Source: Histomonas meleagridis (taxonomy: Eukaryota > Parabasalia > Tritrichomonadida > Dientamoebidae). Taken from it: DNA of 64,000 bases. The position numbers were made by a program, and so were the translations under genes. Below are positions 29,303 through 39,662 of the stretch, in pieces. The notes under the pieces are model-generated. The model was not told the origin of the DNA and searched no databases. It worked only from the letters and a program-made list of their open reading frames with translations. Where the stretch lies: contig WSYJ01000178.1 of the NCBI GenBank assembly GCA_020186115.1, forward strand, positions 992,001 through 1,056,000. Direction: 5' to 3'. Position 1 is the stretch's first letter. Every line of letters starts with the position of its first letter.

Positions 29303-31442
29303 TTAGTCAACATCATTAAACTTATCAACATCAGCAGCATCGGCTGATTCGCCATCGTCCTTCTTTTCGGCTTCTGGTTCTACGATTGGTGGTAATTCTT
29401 CGAGTTGGTCAGCTACGTCGAGTGCGACTGCGACCATTCTATTGATTCTTGCGCTGAATCCTGCTGGGTTAGCGAGCGTGAAGCCGGACGACAAGAGCGC
29501 TGTGTCCCAAAGCATTGACAGCATGTCCTTGACCTTTTCTTCTGATTCGTTCTCCAATTGGTTTGCCAACTTCACAATGACTGGGTGCTTTGCGTTGATT
29601 TCCAATGTCTTCTTCGGTGTCATGTACGATGACATTGTGTTATCTCTGAGCGCTTGTGCGTTCATAAGCCTTTGGAAGTTTGCTGTCCATCCGAACTCGC
29701 CGGTAACGATTACGCATGGTGTGACGACGAGGCGCTTTGACACGACGACTTTCTCGCAGTCGGAGCCGATGATCTCCTTAATCTTTGTGCATGTTGGCTC
29801 GAACTTCTTCTTCAACTCTTCGAATTCGGCCTTTTCTTCTTCTGTTTCATCGATTTCGCAGTTCTCCTTTGTGATGCAAATCAACTTATGGTCGGAGTAT
29901 TCGCGTAATTGTTGGAAGCAATACTCATCGATTGGGTCAGTTAAGAATAACACTTCGATTCCCTTATGTCTGAAGTACTCAAGCATTGGCGAGTTCATGA
30001 CTGCTTCTTTAGATTCGCCGGAGATCCAATAGATGCCCTTTTGGTTCTCTTTCATTCTTTCGATGTATTCGTCGAATGATGTGAGTTCTTCTGGTGATTG
30101 TGTTGAGTTGAAGCGTAATAACTTGGCAAGCTTGGCGCGGTTTTGTGAGTCTTCGTGAATGCCGAGTTTGATGTTCTTGGAGAATTGTTCATAGAAGATC
30201 TTGAAGTCTTCTTTGTTCTCTGCGATTTGGTTGAACAATTCGATTGCACGCTTTACAATGTTCTTCTTGATGAGCTTGATGATACGGTTCTGTTGGAGTG
30301 TTTCACGTGAAATGTTAAGTGGTAAGTCATCAGAATCAACAATACCTTTGAGGAAGTTAAGGTACTCTGGAATGAGGTCTTCGCAGTTGTCCATAACAAA
30401 GACACGACGGACATATAATTTGATGTTGTTGAGCTTCTTCTTTGGCTCGAATAAGTCATATGGTGCACGACGTGGAACAAATAAGAGAACTGTGAAGTTA
30501 ACATCACCTTCTGTCTTGAAGTGCTTGACTGCAAGATGCTTCTCCCAGTCATTGGAAATGGATTTGTAGAATTCGGCATACTCATCATCAGTGATTTCAG
30601 ATGGATTACGAAGCCAAAGTGGTTTGTTCTTGTTGACAACTTCCCATTCGTGTTCAACTGTGGTGATCTTCTTCTTCTTTTTCTCGGATTTCTTGCTTTC
30701 ATCTTCAACTTCTTCAATCTTATCTTCATCTTTCTTTTCACCTTCTTCTTCAACCTTCTTTTCGCCTTCGTCATCATCGTCAGTGACTTCTTCTTCCTTT
30801 GTCTTCTCAACATAGAGGTAAATTGGATATCCGATAAATTCGGAATGCTTCTTGATAAGGTCCTTAAGACGCTTTTCTTCAAGGAATTCGGTCATATCTT
30901 CCTTAAGATAAAGATCAATACGTGTACCACGGATAAGATCTTCACCAGTTGTATCACGTCTGATTGTGAAGTTTTTGGCCTGCTTCTGATTCCCAAATGT
31001 ATTGGTCATCATCTGTGTGGTGTGATGTAACAACAACACGATCTGCAACAAGGAAGGCGGAGAAGAAACCGACACCGAATTGACCGATAAGGGAAAGATC
31101 AGCACCTTCTTCAATGGCTTGCATAAATTGACGTGTGCCAGAGCGTGCGATTGTACCAAGGTTGTTGATTAAGTGTGATTTGGTCATACCAACACCAGAA
31201 TCAATGATTGAAAGAACACGGTTTTCTTTGTCTGGGAGAATCTTGATGAAAAGTTCCTTTTGATTACCAAGGCGTTCTGGGTTCTTGAGGGATTCATAAC
31301 GGATCTTGTCGCAAGCATCGGATGCGTTAGAAATCAATTCACGTAAAAAGATTTCTTTGTTTGTGTAGAATGCATTGATGATAAGGCTCATCAATTGGTT
31401 GATTTCAGCTTGAAACTCAAAGCTTTCAACTTGTTCACTCAT
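29303..31442 (-). CDS. HSP90 (cytosolic type) interrupted by a one-base frameshift
   Basis: ATP-dependent chaperone. The N-terminal ATPase part has [28 protein letters not shown] and [16 protein letters not shown]; the middle part has [12 protein letters not shown], a charged linker of Lys/Glu runs and [14 protein letters not shown]; the C-terminal dimerisation domain ends [10 protein letters not shown]. The end is DKFNDVD instead of MEEVD, so the TPR-binding motif keeps only its last V-D. The frame breaks at WESEAG: the A5 run on the minus strand (30972-30976) has one base too many to continue into [11 protein letters not shown]. Without it the protein would be about 712 residues, a normal length. 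This may be a sequence error, a polymorphism or a broken copy. Confidence 0.95.
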
Positions 31443-31448
31443 GAAATA

Positions 31449-31463
31449 AAGTGAAAACGGTTT
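31449..31463 (-). promoter_or_regulatory. HSP90 core promoter: M3 plus initiator
   Basis: Minus strand reads AAACCGTT (M3 type, 31456-31463) running into TCACTT (Inr, 31449-31454). A+1 at 31452 gives a 10-nt leader. This is the clearest M3-Inr pair in the window and suggests the locus is, or recently was, transcribed. Confidence 0.65.
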
Positions 31464-32237
31464 ACTCGGCCACTTTAATCCTCAGAAATAAGGTGTCCGG
31501 CCACTTAGCGGAATGGCACTTTTTGAACGGAAAATAGATATTGGGGTGCCCTAGAGCACTTTTAGAGTTAAGTAAAGGTGTGAATAAAAATATCTTACTA
31601 AAAATTAAATAAAATTTTTATAAAATATCTTATAAAATGACAATTATTTTAGATGGTTTTCATGGTTTTAGAAAAGAATTCTATTAAACATATTAATATT
31701 AGAGAAATCGATTTCATTTTTTTTTTTAATTTTAAAATGAATAGATGTCAGCAGATATTTAATATTATTTGATTATAATGATATCACTCAACTTTACAAA
31801 AAATTCATTACAATTCCTATTAACTAAATTTTTGATTTGAATAATTTTTTTGAAAATCATTTTTTTAATTTCAGATTATAAAAACATATGATTTTTGAAA
31901 TTAAATATAACCTTAAATATTATTCTTGATAATTTTAAAATGAATATCAACTCTGGATTACAAAAAAATTTAGCCAGATAATATTCTCTTGAGAATATTC
32001 TCCAGTGCATTATAAATAATTCGCTTAAACCAAAATTTTGATTTGCGTCTTCATTTTCGAAAAATGTATTTTTACATGAATCTAAGGGTTTTTTCTGAAT
32101 AATAAATTCCATTTTTTTCCCAAATAACAAAAAAAAAAAAAATAAATTAAATTAAACTAATATTTTACTACATACGATTAATAAATGGTTGAAAGATATT
32201 TTTGTTTGAAAAGTGTATTTAAATTTGGTCTCCTTCC
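31464..32237. other. Intergenic upstream of HSP90
   Basis: Contains CGGCCACTTAGC at 31498-31509 (inverted copy of 441-452) and the G/C motif at 31543-31552. No coding region is supported; an 84-codon minus frame (31876-32130) lacks features. No heat-shock element array is obvious. Confidence 0.5.
31543..31552. other. G/C-rich near-palindrome GGGGTGCCCT
   Basis: About 100 bp upstream of the HSP90 ATG, in the context ATTGGGGTGCCCTAG. Member of the GGGGYGCCC family. Confidence 0.45.
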
Positions 32238-34906
32238 TTAAATATTAAAATTGTATTTACTCTCTTGAAAATCTTTTGCAAATGGATCATCTTCAATATT
32301 GGAGAAATCTATAACATTCTTCATTGAAAGATCATTATTATTAATATCTATCTCATTTGTAAATTCATTAGTACTCTGTTTTTTGTTACGAATGCGAATA
32401 AGTAAAATAATAAATATAGAAATAAATATAATTATCGCAATACAAATACATATAATTAAAATGGTTTCATTTTGATTACTATTTGTCGTGTTATCATTTT
32501 GATTAAAAACTGTATAAAAACCTGTATAAAATATAATATATGATGAATATTTAATAATTATATATTCGTAATATATAAATTCAGTTTTAAAATAGGAATA
32601 TATTGAACCAAACATAGAAATAGATATAGTATTAGTAAATATGGATTTAGAATTAATTGTTTCAGTAATTATTTGCGTATAAATCAATGTATTTATATAC
32701 GTTGCTCCAAACTGTAATGAAGCTGTAAATGTATTTGAACTAGAAAATGAATTTGACATAGTAAATGTATTTGACATAGTAAATGTATTTGATTTCGTAA
32801 ATGTACTTGATTGAGAAAATGTATTTGAAAAAGTTTCGGACTGTGTATATGTATTTGATTGCGTAAATGTATATGTCGGCCAATTAAATTGATTGCATTC
32901 CTCAGTAGGTGTTACTTTTGATATGAAAAATGTACCAAACTTTTCATTTTGATATAAATCAGATGTCATGACATAACTTGTTGCTATCCTATCAAATGCA
33001 TTCAATGCAATCACAGCTGGTTCTTCAAATCCTAAAAAATATATACAGTGCAGACGACTACATTGAGTAAATGCACCTTCTCCAATTGTATTTAAATTTT
33101 CACCAATGATAAGTGTTTCCAATCCACAACAACTAAAGGAATAATTTTCAATATGTATGACAGAATTTGGAATTGTAATATTTGACAATATCCTACAGAA
33201 TGAAAAACTATAGTTACCAATTGTTTTTACATTTTGACCAATAGTTACTTCCATTAAGTATTCACAAGAATAAAAGGTCCCGTATTCAATTGAAGTAACT
33301 AAGTTTGGAATTATTAAATTTTGTAATAATGACTCATAAAATGCTTGTTGTCCAATTGTTATTACATTTTCACTGATGTTAACTAATTCTAATTTGGATT
33401 GACAAAATGCATAATCACTAATTAATGTAACTGATTTTGGCATATCGAATGTTTTATTCTTTATTCCAATTGGACAACAAATAATTGCAGTTCGATTTTT
33501 GTTATATAATATTCCATTAATATCATTTGAATAGAAATTATTTTCATTTGATACATTAATAAATTGAAGTTTAGAACACTCATGGAAAGCTTTTAATGAA
33601 ATTGAAGTAACTGACTTAGGAATTGTAATATTTGTTATTCCGCTCGAACAAAATGCCTCATCCTCAATTGTTGACACATTTTCACCAAATAAAACTAATT
33701 CCAATTTAGTACATCCATAAAACAAAGAATTACTGATTGAAGTAACTAAGTTTGGAATTTCAATTTTCTCTAATGAAGCACACCAACAAAATGAGCTTTC
33801 TCCAATTGTTGTAACTAAGTTTGGAATTTCAATTTCCGCTAATGAATCACACCATACAAATGCATTGCTCCCAATTATTTTCGCCAATTAAAACTGTTTT
33901 GAGGTGATAACATTGGAAAAATGCATAATTTCCAATTGATATTACCGAGTTTGGAATTGTTATATTAGTTAATAATGTGTAACAAAATGCATAATCTCCA
34001 ACTTTTTCAACAAAAATTGGAATTTCAAATGATTCATTGGCGTTTCCTTGTGGATAAGAAAGAAGTTTTGTAAAATTTTTATTATATAAAATTCCATTAT
34101 TATCATTTGCAAAATGTTTATTTCCTTCTGATATTTTAAAATATTGAAGGCTGGCACACGGATAGAATGCTGATGATGAAATCGAAACTACTGAATCTCC
34201 AATCTCAAGTGAAATTAGTGAAAAGAAAAAATGGAAAGTATCATTATCTATTTCTTCAGCACCACCTTCGATTATAACATGTTTTGCACCATTAAAATCA
34301 TTTATTTGTTCATATTCAGTTGAATTAGATATAATAAGTGTTCCAGTTGTTGAATTATATATTTCAAACGATTCTGTAAAAAAGATAACAAAGAATAAAA
34401 AAAGAATTTTATTGTTAAATTTTTCTTTATTTTGAATATTTTGAAAAGATATCTTCAAAAAATTATAAATCATATAAAAAATAAGGTTTAGTAATATACG
34501 AAAACAAAAAGAATCTTGAACAAATCTATCAAATACGAAAAATAATTTTTTGTACATATTTAAAATATGAGTCAATTGAGATGATAAATTGTTAAAATGT
34601 CTTATTAATTTATTAATGAATAAAGACGTTAACTTGGAATAATGAATTGCTAAGAGTCATAAAATAAAGATTAATTTGTTTCAAAAATAAATCATTATAG
34701 AATAACCGAAAGATATTACTATGTCTTGCGGCATGACAAAAAGAACGATTGTAATAAAACAAACTTATTGTTTTGTGTGAAATTGATCGATTGTCAAATT
34801 TTGTATTTTGACATAATAAATCTTTAGTGAGCATTGGCATTTCTAATTCATTTGGTATGGTCAGGAAATAGATGTGTGTTAAAAAAAATAAATGACAAGG
34901 AAGCAT
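32238..34906 (-). pseudogene. BspA-like TpLRR membrane protein gene, frame broken
   Basis: The parts read in order on the minus strand. A leader-like frame starts at ATG 34906 and ends at 34613. A second frame from ATG 34557 has a hydrophobic segment (ILFLFFVIFFTESF) and TpLRR repeats to LKTVLIGEN. A third frame (33887-32238) continues with SNAFVWCDSLAEIEIPNL, many TpLRRs, a Ser/Thr stalk (FTQSNTYTQSET), the Tyr-rich block (YFKTEFIYYEYIII), a transmembrane helix and a tail with EDDPFAKDF. Between GEN and the next LRR core only one base remains where nine are expected, so about 8 bases are missing. A TCATAT initiator sits 11 nt before ATG 34557, so a shorter gene could once have started there. 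Confidence 0.8.
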
Positions 34907-35239
34907 TTGAGCAATTTGAACAAATTTTCAGGTCAAATCGTGAAATTCTATCCGACTTTTTGACTATTTTGCACTTATAAGTGCTTTTCATAGAGGAAAC
35001 CTCCGTTTTTATCGGTGTGCTTTCAAATGAGTTTACTTTTTTGAATGATATTCTTTTTTAAGAACCTAACAACGGTTATTTAGCGGTAGTTACCATAAAT
35101 AATAAAAAAGTGTCAGCCATGAGATCGATAATAATTTGGTGAAAAAGTGTAGTTAAAAATTTCTGGTATATTACTCCCCACGCATACACAAGTGCAGAAA
35201 ATAAAACAAATAAATTGAAATATGCTTTAATAAAATAAA
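34907..35239. other. Intergenic, no gene seen
   Basis: Includes an M3 match (AACGGTTA, 35071-35078) without an adjoining gene. Otherwise A/T-rich with no coding signal. Confidence 0.45.
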
Positions 35240-35480
35240 AATATATATACATTAAATGCATGATCACCAATTGTATTGGTTAAGTTATTGTATCAACCTA
35301 TACATTTTGAAAATGCATTACCACCAATGTCATTACAACGAATTGTAATATTAATTCATGAAATACATTCACATAATGCAATATCTCCAATTCCATTCTG
35401 ATGTTTCTGGAAATTGGTTATATTCTAATTTTTTACATGATGCAAATGCTCTGTTTATTGTTTCAACTGAATACATTATC
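35240..35480 (-). pseudogene. Decayed BspA LRR fragment
   Basis: Minus-strand reading in mixed frames gives TpLRR pieces with stops: RAFASCKKLEYN, INITIRCNDIGGNAFSKCIG and LTNTIGDHAFNVYI. This is an old relic of a BspA gene next to the better-preserved pseudogene, suggesting a former tandem array. Confidence 0.7.
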
Positions 35481-35883
35481 TTTAAGATCTCTAACTTCAT
35501 TAATCATAGCATGTTCTTAAGAACTTGTAATCATTCGAAAAATCATCTGAAGCAAATTGAGAATTTTATATGTTTCATTATATGTTTTCATTGTATTAAC
35601 AAAAAATGTTATAAATAAAATTGGAATAGCTCAGAAGCAATTCACATATGTGAACAAAGCCATGTGATATTCAAAGAACCATATTAAGCAGCAATTGAAA
35701 TTTCATCAAAATTATAACTTTCATTATCTTTATGAAAATATATTAAATCATTTTTAGGTCTTTGTTTTCTTAAGAGCGAAATTTTGTTGTTTCGTAACTT
35801 TCTATAAAAAATTACAATTATACAAATATTATTTTAATAAAAATGATTTACTTTGTAACACAAAAGACGAATGAAAATAATAT
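35481..35883. other. Intergenic, no gene seen
   Basis: A/T-rich DNA beyond the 3' end of the pseudo-CHD gene. Nothing recognisable. Confidence 0.5.
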
Positions 35884-38800
35884 TTATTCCTCTTCTCCTT
35901 CTATCGGTTTCCACTTATAACCGGGACATAACTTTGCATTTGGCAGTTTTTGTATCAAATATGACGTGATCGGCGACGCAAGAAGATATGCCTCAGGACC
36001 AGAGACGGCGTTCGCCTTTTTCTCCTTCTTTTTGGCGGATATTGCCTTAAGGATTTGTACCCATGGCGAAGATGGCGTATCTCCTTCATATGAAACTGAT
36101 GGATCTTCTTCCATATAAACTCTAAACAATGGATTTGGTCCACCAGTATCAACAATTTCACTTATCCATGGAACCCTTTGAGTTACATCTTTCATAGAAG
36201 TATGTAATCTCAATGATTTGTATCCAGCTGGATAAATATATCTTGCACTAGAAAATCCTTTTCGATCATATACTATATGTCCTATGTCAATTATGGATGA
36301 AGTTTGTGTAATGGCTATAGGATATTTAATGTTATCGCCAAGTCCTTTAAGACTTTGTAATGAAATGGGCTTAACGGGCGCGTCGAGACGTTTAGATTTG
36401 CGGGGCGCCCCAAAGGAGGACGTTTTCTTTGAATAGGGGTGCTCCATATAGTCATAAAGTTTGTTGATCCGTTTTATGATACTATATGGATCAGTTAAAA
36501 ATGATGGTGGTGATGCTCCTTCAAATGTTGAACTGATATCTTCGTTTTGAATGATTTCATTTAATGAACCAAATCCAGAATGTAATAGAGATCTAAAATA
36601 TGTAATCTCACACTCGGGTGTCCATTTCTTCCTCATGTTACGCCAATTTGGAGCTTCTGTGAAGAAAGTAATAAGTTGTTCTTGTTCAGGATATTTTCGG
36701 AATATTTTTCTGAGTTGTGTCATTGCAGCAACTCTTTGTGTAATACGAATAGCACTGTTATAAGGAATGTCGTTACCAATATCCGGGTTATTACATCTTT
36801 CAAGGAGATCTTCAACATATGATTTGATATCTTCTGGTGAACATTTAGCAATTTTACAGCGTTTAGCAAATGATTCGTAGTCTTTCTCTCCTTTTTCGTC
36901 CTCATCAATTCCAAAATTAAGGATATTTGTAATAATAATTTTTTGATTTTGTTGAGATAATTTATGAGATCTTTGGGAAACAGTTTCTATGACCTTTTCG
37001 TCAGTCATTTGTGATTTCTTTGATGCATCACAAAGATGTATTGCTCTATCAATTAACATTTTCTCATCAACTCCTTCTTGTAAATGGTTAAACATGTCTG
37101 CAAGTTTATCTTCCAAAAAGCCTGGTGTTCTATCATAGCAATTCAGTCCAAACTTCCATGTAATATATGTTAACGCTTTGTCATACTCTTCACTCCACCA
37201 ATCAGTGAACGCGGCCCCCCCTAAACGATAGCCTTGAAAGTCACTCGAGTTAACGTTCGCCTCAAGTGCCGAGTTCAATGAAAAAAGTGACTCGACTCTT
37301 TTGAGGAGGTTTGAACAATGTTTTTTCAATATTCCCTGGAAATTCTCTTTCCCGAAAACTGTTTTTGTCATAAATTCATAATCAGCTTCTAATGATTCAG
37401 TAACACCACTAAGTTCTTTAGCTTTTTGAAATCCATGGTTACCGTTACAAACCGCCAAAAACCGTAAAAGTATTTGCGACACTTTTTGAATAACGCTCTT
37501 CGGCAAAAAGAGACCGTTTATCTGTTGTATTATATCCCATCGTGAATACCCAATTCGGAATAAACCTCTGAATAATTGATTTCTTTGGTGTACATTCCAT
37601 TCAAATTTTTCATTAATTTTTGGTTGTTGTGGTTCAAACATTTGGAAGTCATCGTTTTCATTCATATTATTCCAAAATGTATTTGAATCAATGTTTTGTA
37701 TAATGTTAACTAAAGATGAAATTGTTTGTTCAGTTTTTGCGTTATTAAGTAATTCATCAGGATCTTCATTTTCATTAAAGTTCGAATGTGCATTTACATA
37801 AGCAACTTTCATTAACTCATCCGCTTGTCTTTCATTAAATGTCGAACTTGTACATAAGTTTAATAATTCTTGTTCACAACAATCTTGACATTCAAGTTGA
37901 TATATTGATGTAACTTTAAATATTGGAGCGCGTGAGTTCCGATGTTTTAAGATTAATGATCTCCAAATTGAAGTTTCGCCATCGAAAATCACAACGCAAT
38001 TAAGTGTATCAATAGGTATAGTTGATTTAGTATATCTTGGATTATATAATATAATGTTTTTATCTGTATTATCTTCTTCTTCCTCGAATTCAGATGATAG
38101 ATTTATATATTCGATTTCCATAGTATCTAATAAATCAATAATTAAATCTAAATTAGAATTGAATTGGGTGATGATCAAAAGCCTCTGAAAATTATTTTGA
38201 CAAGATTCAATGATTTTCTGAAGAACAGTAAATTTTGTCGACGATAGAATAAAATCTGGTGATTTAAGTAAAAATTCAACTCCGGAAATTGTAAATGGAT
38301 GTGAACATAAACGTAAAACATTTTGTGCAGCCATTTGTAATGATTTGGAATGTTTTGATAATACCCAGTTACAAACTTTTTTTTGAATATCTGATAATGG
38401 ACAATTTATATATTGTATTGGTGGGACAACAAATGATGAAATTCCATGCTTTTGCATCTTCTGAAATGATGGCTGTATTTGAGTGAGAGCTGTTTTTGCT
38501 GATGATATACAAGATTTAGAAAGTTCATTGTTTTCTCCATCTTGAAATAATGAAATTAAATCATGAAGTTCTGAACTAACAGGTGAAGGATCTGTTGGTG
38601 CAATAAATATCTTTTCACGAATATGAAAATCATGTAAGTCTTTAAATACTTGAGTTATATTTTGACTTAAAATGATAGCAGAACGATAGAAAACCGTTGA
38701 TAAAACGGTTTTGTCAGCCGATAGAATTGATGGGGTTGTAATTACAAGATTCGCATCAAAAGTCACATTATCATTCGTAAAAAATAAGGATTTAAGACGA

Positions 38801-39501
38801 TCTCGTGAATCTGCACTGCCAGTGTATATGATGGGCAAGAGCTCTGATACATTTTTAAGCATTTTGTTAAGTTGTGTTAAATGATCAGAAATTATTAGAT
38901 ATGGACCAATCTCTTGTACTTGGGTTTGAAGAATTTTAAGGAAGGAAATACATGTTGGAAGGCAAGGAAAGTCTAAGTAATCCCTAATAATTATGTTATT
39001 ACATGTTTGATGACATGTTAATATTTCATTGAGAAATGTGATTTCACGTAAAGAAAGATTCTCATATGAATCTAGTGAAATAATTTCATTAGGAGGAGGT
39101 ACATCAATATCACCCTGTTTGAATGGCATTTGGAATGATATTCTTTTGTTGAATAGTTTTAGTGGTTCACCTCCAACATTTGTTTCCCATGTGCCATCTT
39201 CAACAGGAAGCCCATACCATATTACAAAATACTTATCATCTTCTTTCTTAAGAATTCTATCAATTTTTTTATATTTTGAATCATGGTATTGTCCGCTTGG
39301 ACCATCAGGCTTACTATGTGCGTATTGACTTAAAAGAGCTTTGCTTTCTGGGTACTTTTCTAATTCGTCTTTTGATATCCATTTTGATTCTGAAGAACCT
39401 TTTTCATCTATTTTCATAAAATATTCGGTTTGGCCATCTGCGCCTTTGCGTTCTTGGAGAATTTTTTCGTATGGGCATCCACTGTATTGATTTTCAGACA
39501 T
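35884..39501 (-). CDS. CHD-type pseudo-remodeller with FYRN and FYRC domains, 1205 aa
   Basis: The order resembles CHD remodellers. Two chromodomain-like regions come first (about 10-60, and 68-115 with YFVIWYGLPVEDGTWE). A SNF2-like helicase core follows: LSLREITFLNEIL; then RDYLDFPCLPT where Walker A (D-E-x-G-x-GKT) should be; LVITTPSIL; and LSQN in place of DEAH. The second lobe has LSDIQKKVCNWVLSKHS, LRLCSHPF and RLLIITQF. SANT/SLIDE-like helices follow (FRGLFRIGYSRWDIIQQ; KWTPECEITYFRSLLHSGFG). FYRN is at about 1071-1112 (GHIVYDRKGF, YIYPAGYKS) and FYRC at about 1113-1197 (SGPEAYLLASP, LIQKLPNAK-x-C-PGYKW). ATP hydrolysis is almost certainly lost; a chromatin-binding scaffold is inferred. 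ATG 39501 was chosen; upstream codons begin with GTG. A TACCGTTT M3 lies 17 bp before it. Confidence 0.85.
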   Translation of the reverse strand: MSENQYSGCPYEKILQERKGADGQTEYFMKIDEKGSSESKWISKDELEKYPESKALLSQYAHSKPDGPSGQYHDSKYKKIDRILKKEDDKYFVIWYGLPVEDGTWETNVGGEPLKLFNKRISFQMPFKQGDIDVPPPNEIISLDSYENLSLREITFLNEILTCHQTCNNIIIRDYLDFPCLPTCISFLKILQTQVQEIGPYLIISDHLTQLNKMLKNVSELLPIIYTGSADSRDRLKSLFFTNDNVTFDANLVITTPSILSADKTVLSTVFYRSAIILSQNITQVFKDLHDFHIREKIFIAPTDPSPVSSELHDLISLFQDGENNELSKSCISSAKTALTQIQPSFQKMQKHGISSFVVPPIQYINCPLSDIQKKVCNWVLSKHSKSLQMAAQNVLRLCSHPFTISGVEFLLKSPDFILSSTKFTVLQKIIESCQNNFQRLLIITQFNSNLDLIIDLLDTMEIEYINLSSEFEEEEDNTDKNIILYNPRYTKSTIPIDTLNCVVIFDGETSIWRSLILKHRNSRAPIFKVTSIYQLECQDCCEQELLNLCTSSTFNERQADELMKVAYVNAHSNFNENEDPDELLNNAKTEQTISSLVNIIQNIDSNTFWNNMNENDDFQMFEPQQPKINEKFEWNVHQRNQLFRGLFRIGYSRWDIIQQINGLFLPKSVIQKVSQILLRFLAVCNGNHGFQKAKELSGVTESLEADYEFMTKTVFGKENFQGILKKHCSNLLKRVESLFSLNSALEANVNSSDFQGYRLGGAAFTDWWSEEYDKALTYITWKFGLNCYDRTPGFLEDKLADMFNHLQEGVDEKMLIDRAIHLCDASKKSQMTDEKVIETVSQRSHKLSQQNQKIIITNILNFGIDEDEKGEKDYESFAKRCKIAKCSPEDIKSYVEDLLERCNNPDIGNDIPYNSAIRITQRVAAMTQLRKIFRKYPEQEQLITFFTEAPNWRNMRKKWTPECEITYFRSLLHSGFGSLNEIIQNEDISSTFEGASPPSFLTDPYSIIKRINKLYDYMEHPYSKKTSSFGAPRKSKRLDAPVKPISLQSLKGLGDNIKYPIAITQTSSIIDIGHIVYDRKGFSSARYIYPAGYKSLRLHTSMKDVTQRVPWISEIVDTGGPNPLFRVYMEEDPSVSYEGDTPSSPWVQILKAISAKKKEKKANAVSGPEAYLLASPITSYLIQKLPNAKLCPGYKWKPIEGEEE

Positions 39502-39662
39502 TTGCAAAGTGGAATTTAAACGGTATTTAATTAGCACTTTTTAGATAAATATATCAATAAGGAAAAGTGACATAAATAAGGCACCCCAATTATGGTCTGT
39601 TTTTAACCGTTTGATATTTAAAACATTTTTGGCATTTTTAACATTCATTTCATTTTTATTTT
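39502..39662. promoter_or_regulatory. Divergent promoter of the pseudo-CHD and Gly-rich genes
   Basis: 161 bp shared by two opposite genes. Elements are an M3 for the minus gene (TACCGTTT, plus coordinates 39518-39525), the G/C motif GGGGTGCCTT (minus, 39578-39587), an M3 for the plus gene (AACCGTTT, 39605-39612) and an Inr TCATTT (39650-39655, 11-nt leader to ATG 39663). Confidence 0.6.

Noticed and set aside
30954..31159. Intron in HSP90
   Set aside because: The two frames meet with exactly one surplus base; no GTATGT or ACTAAC...AG signals are present. Programmed frameshifting is also unlikely, as there is no slippery heptamer or pause structure that I can see.
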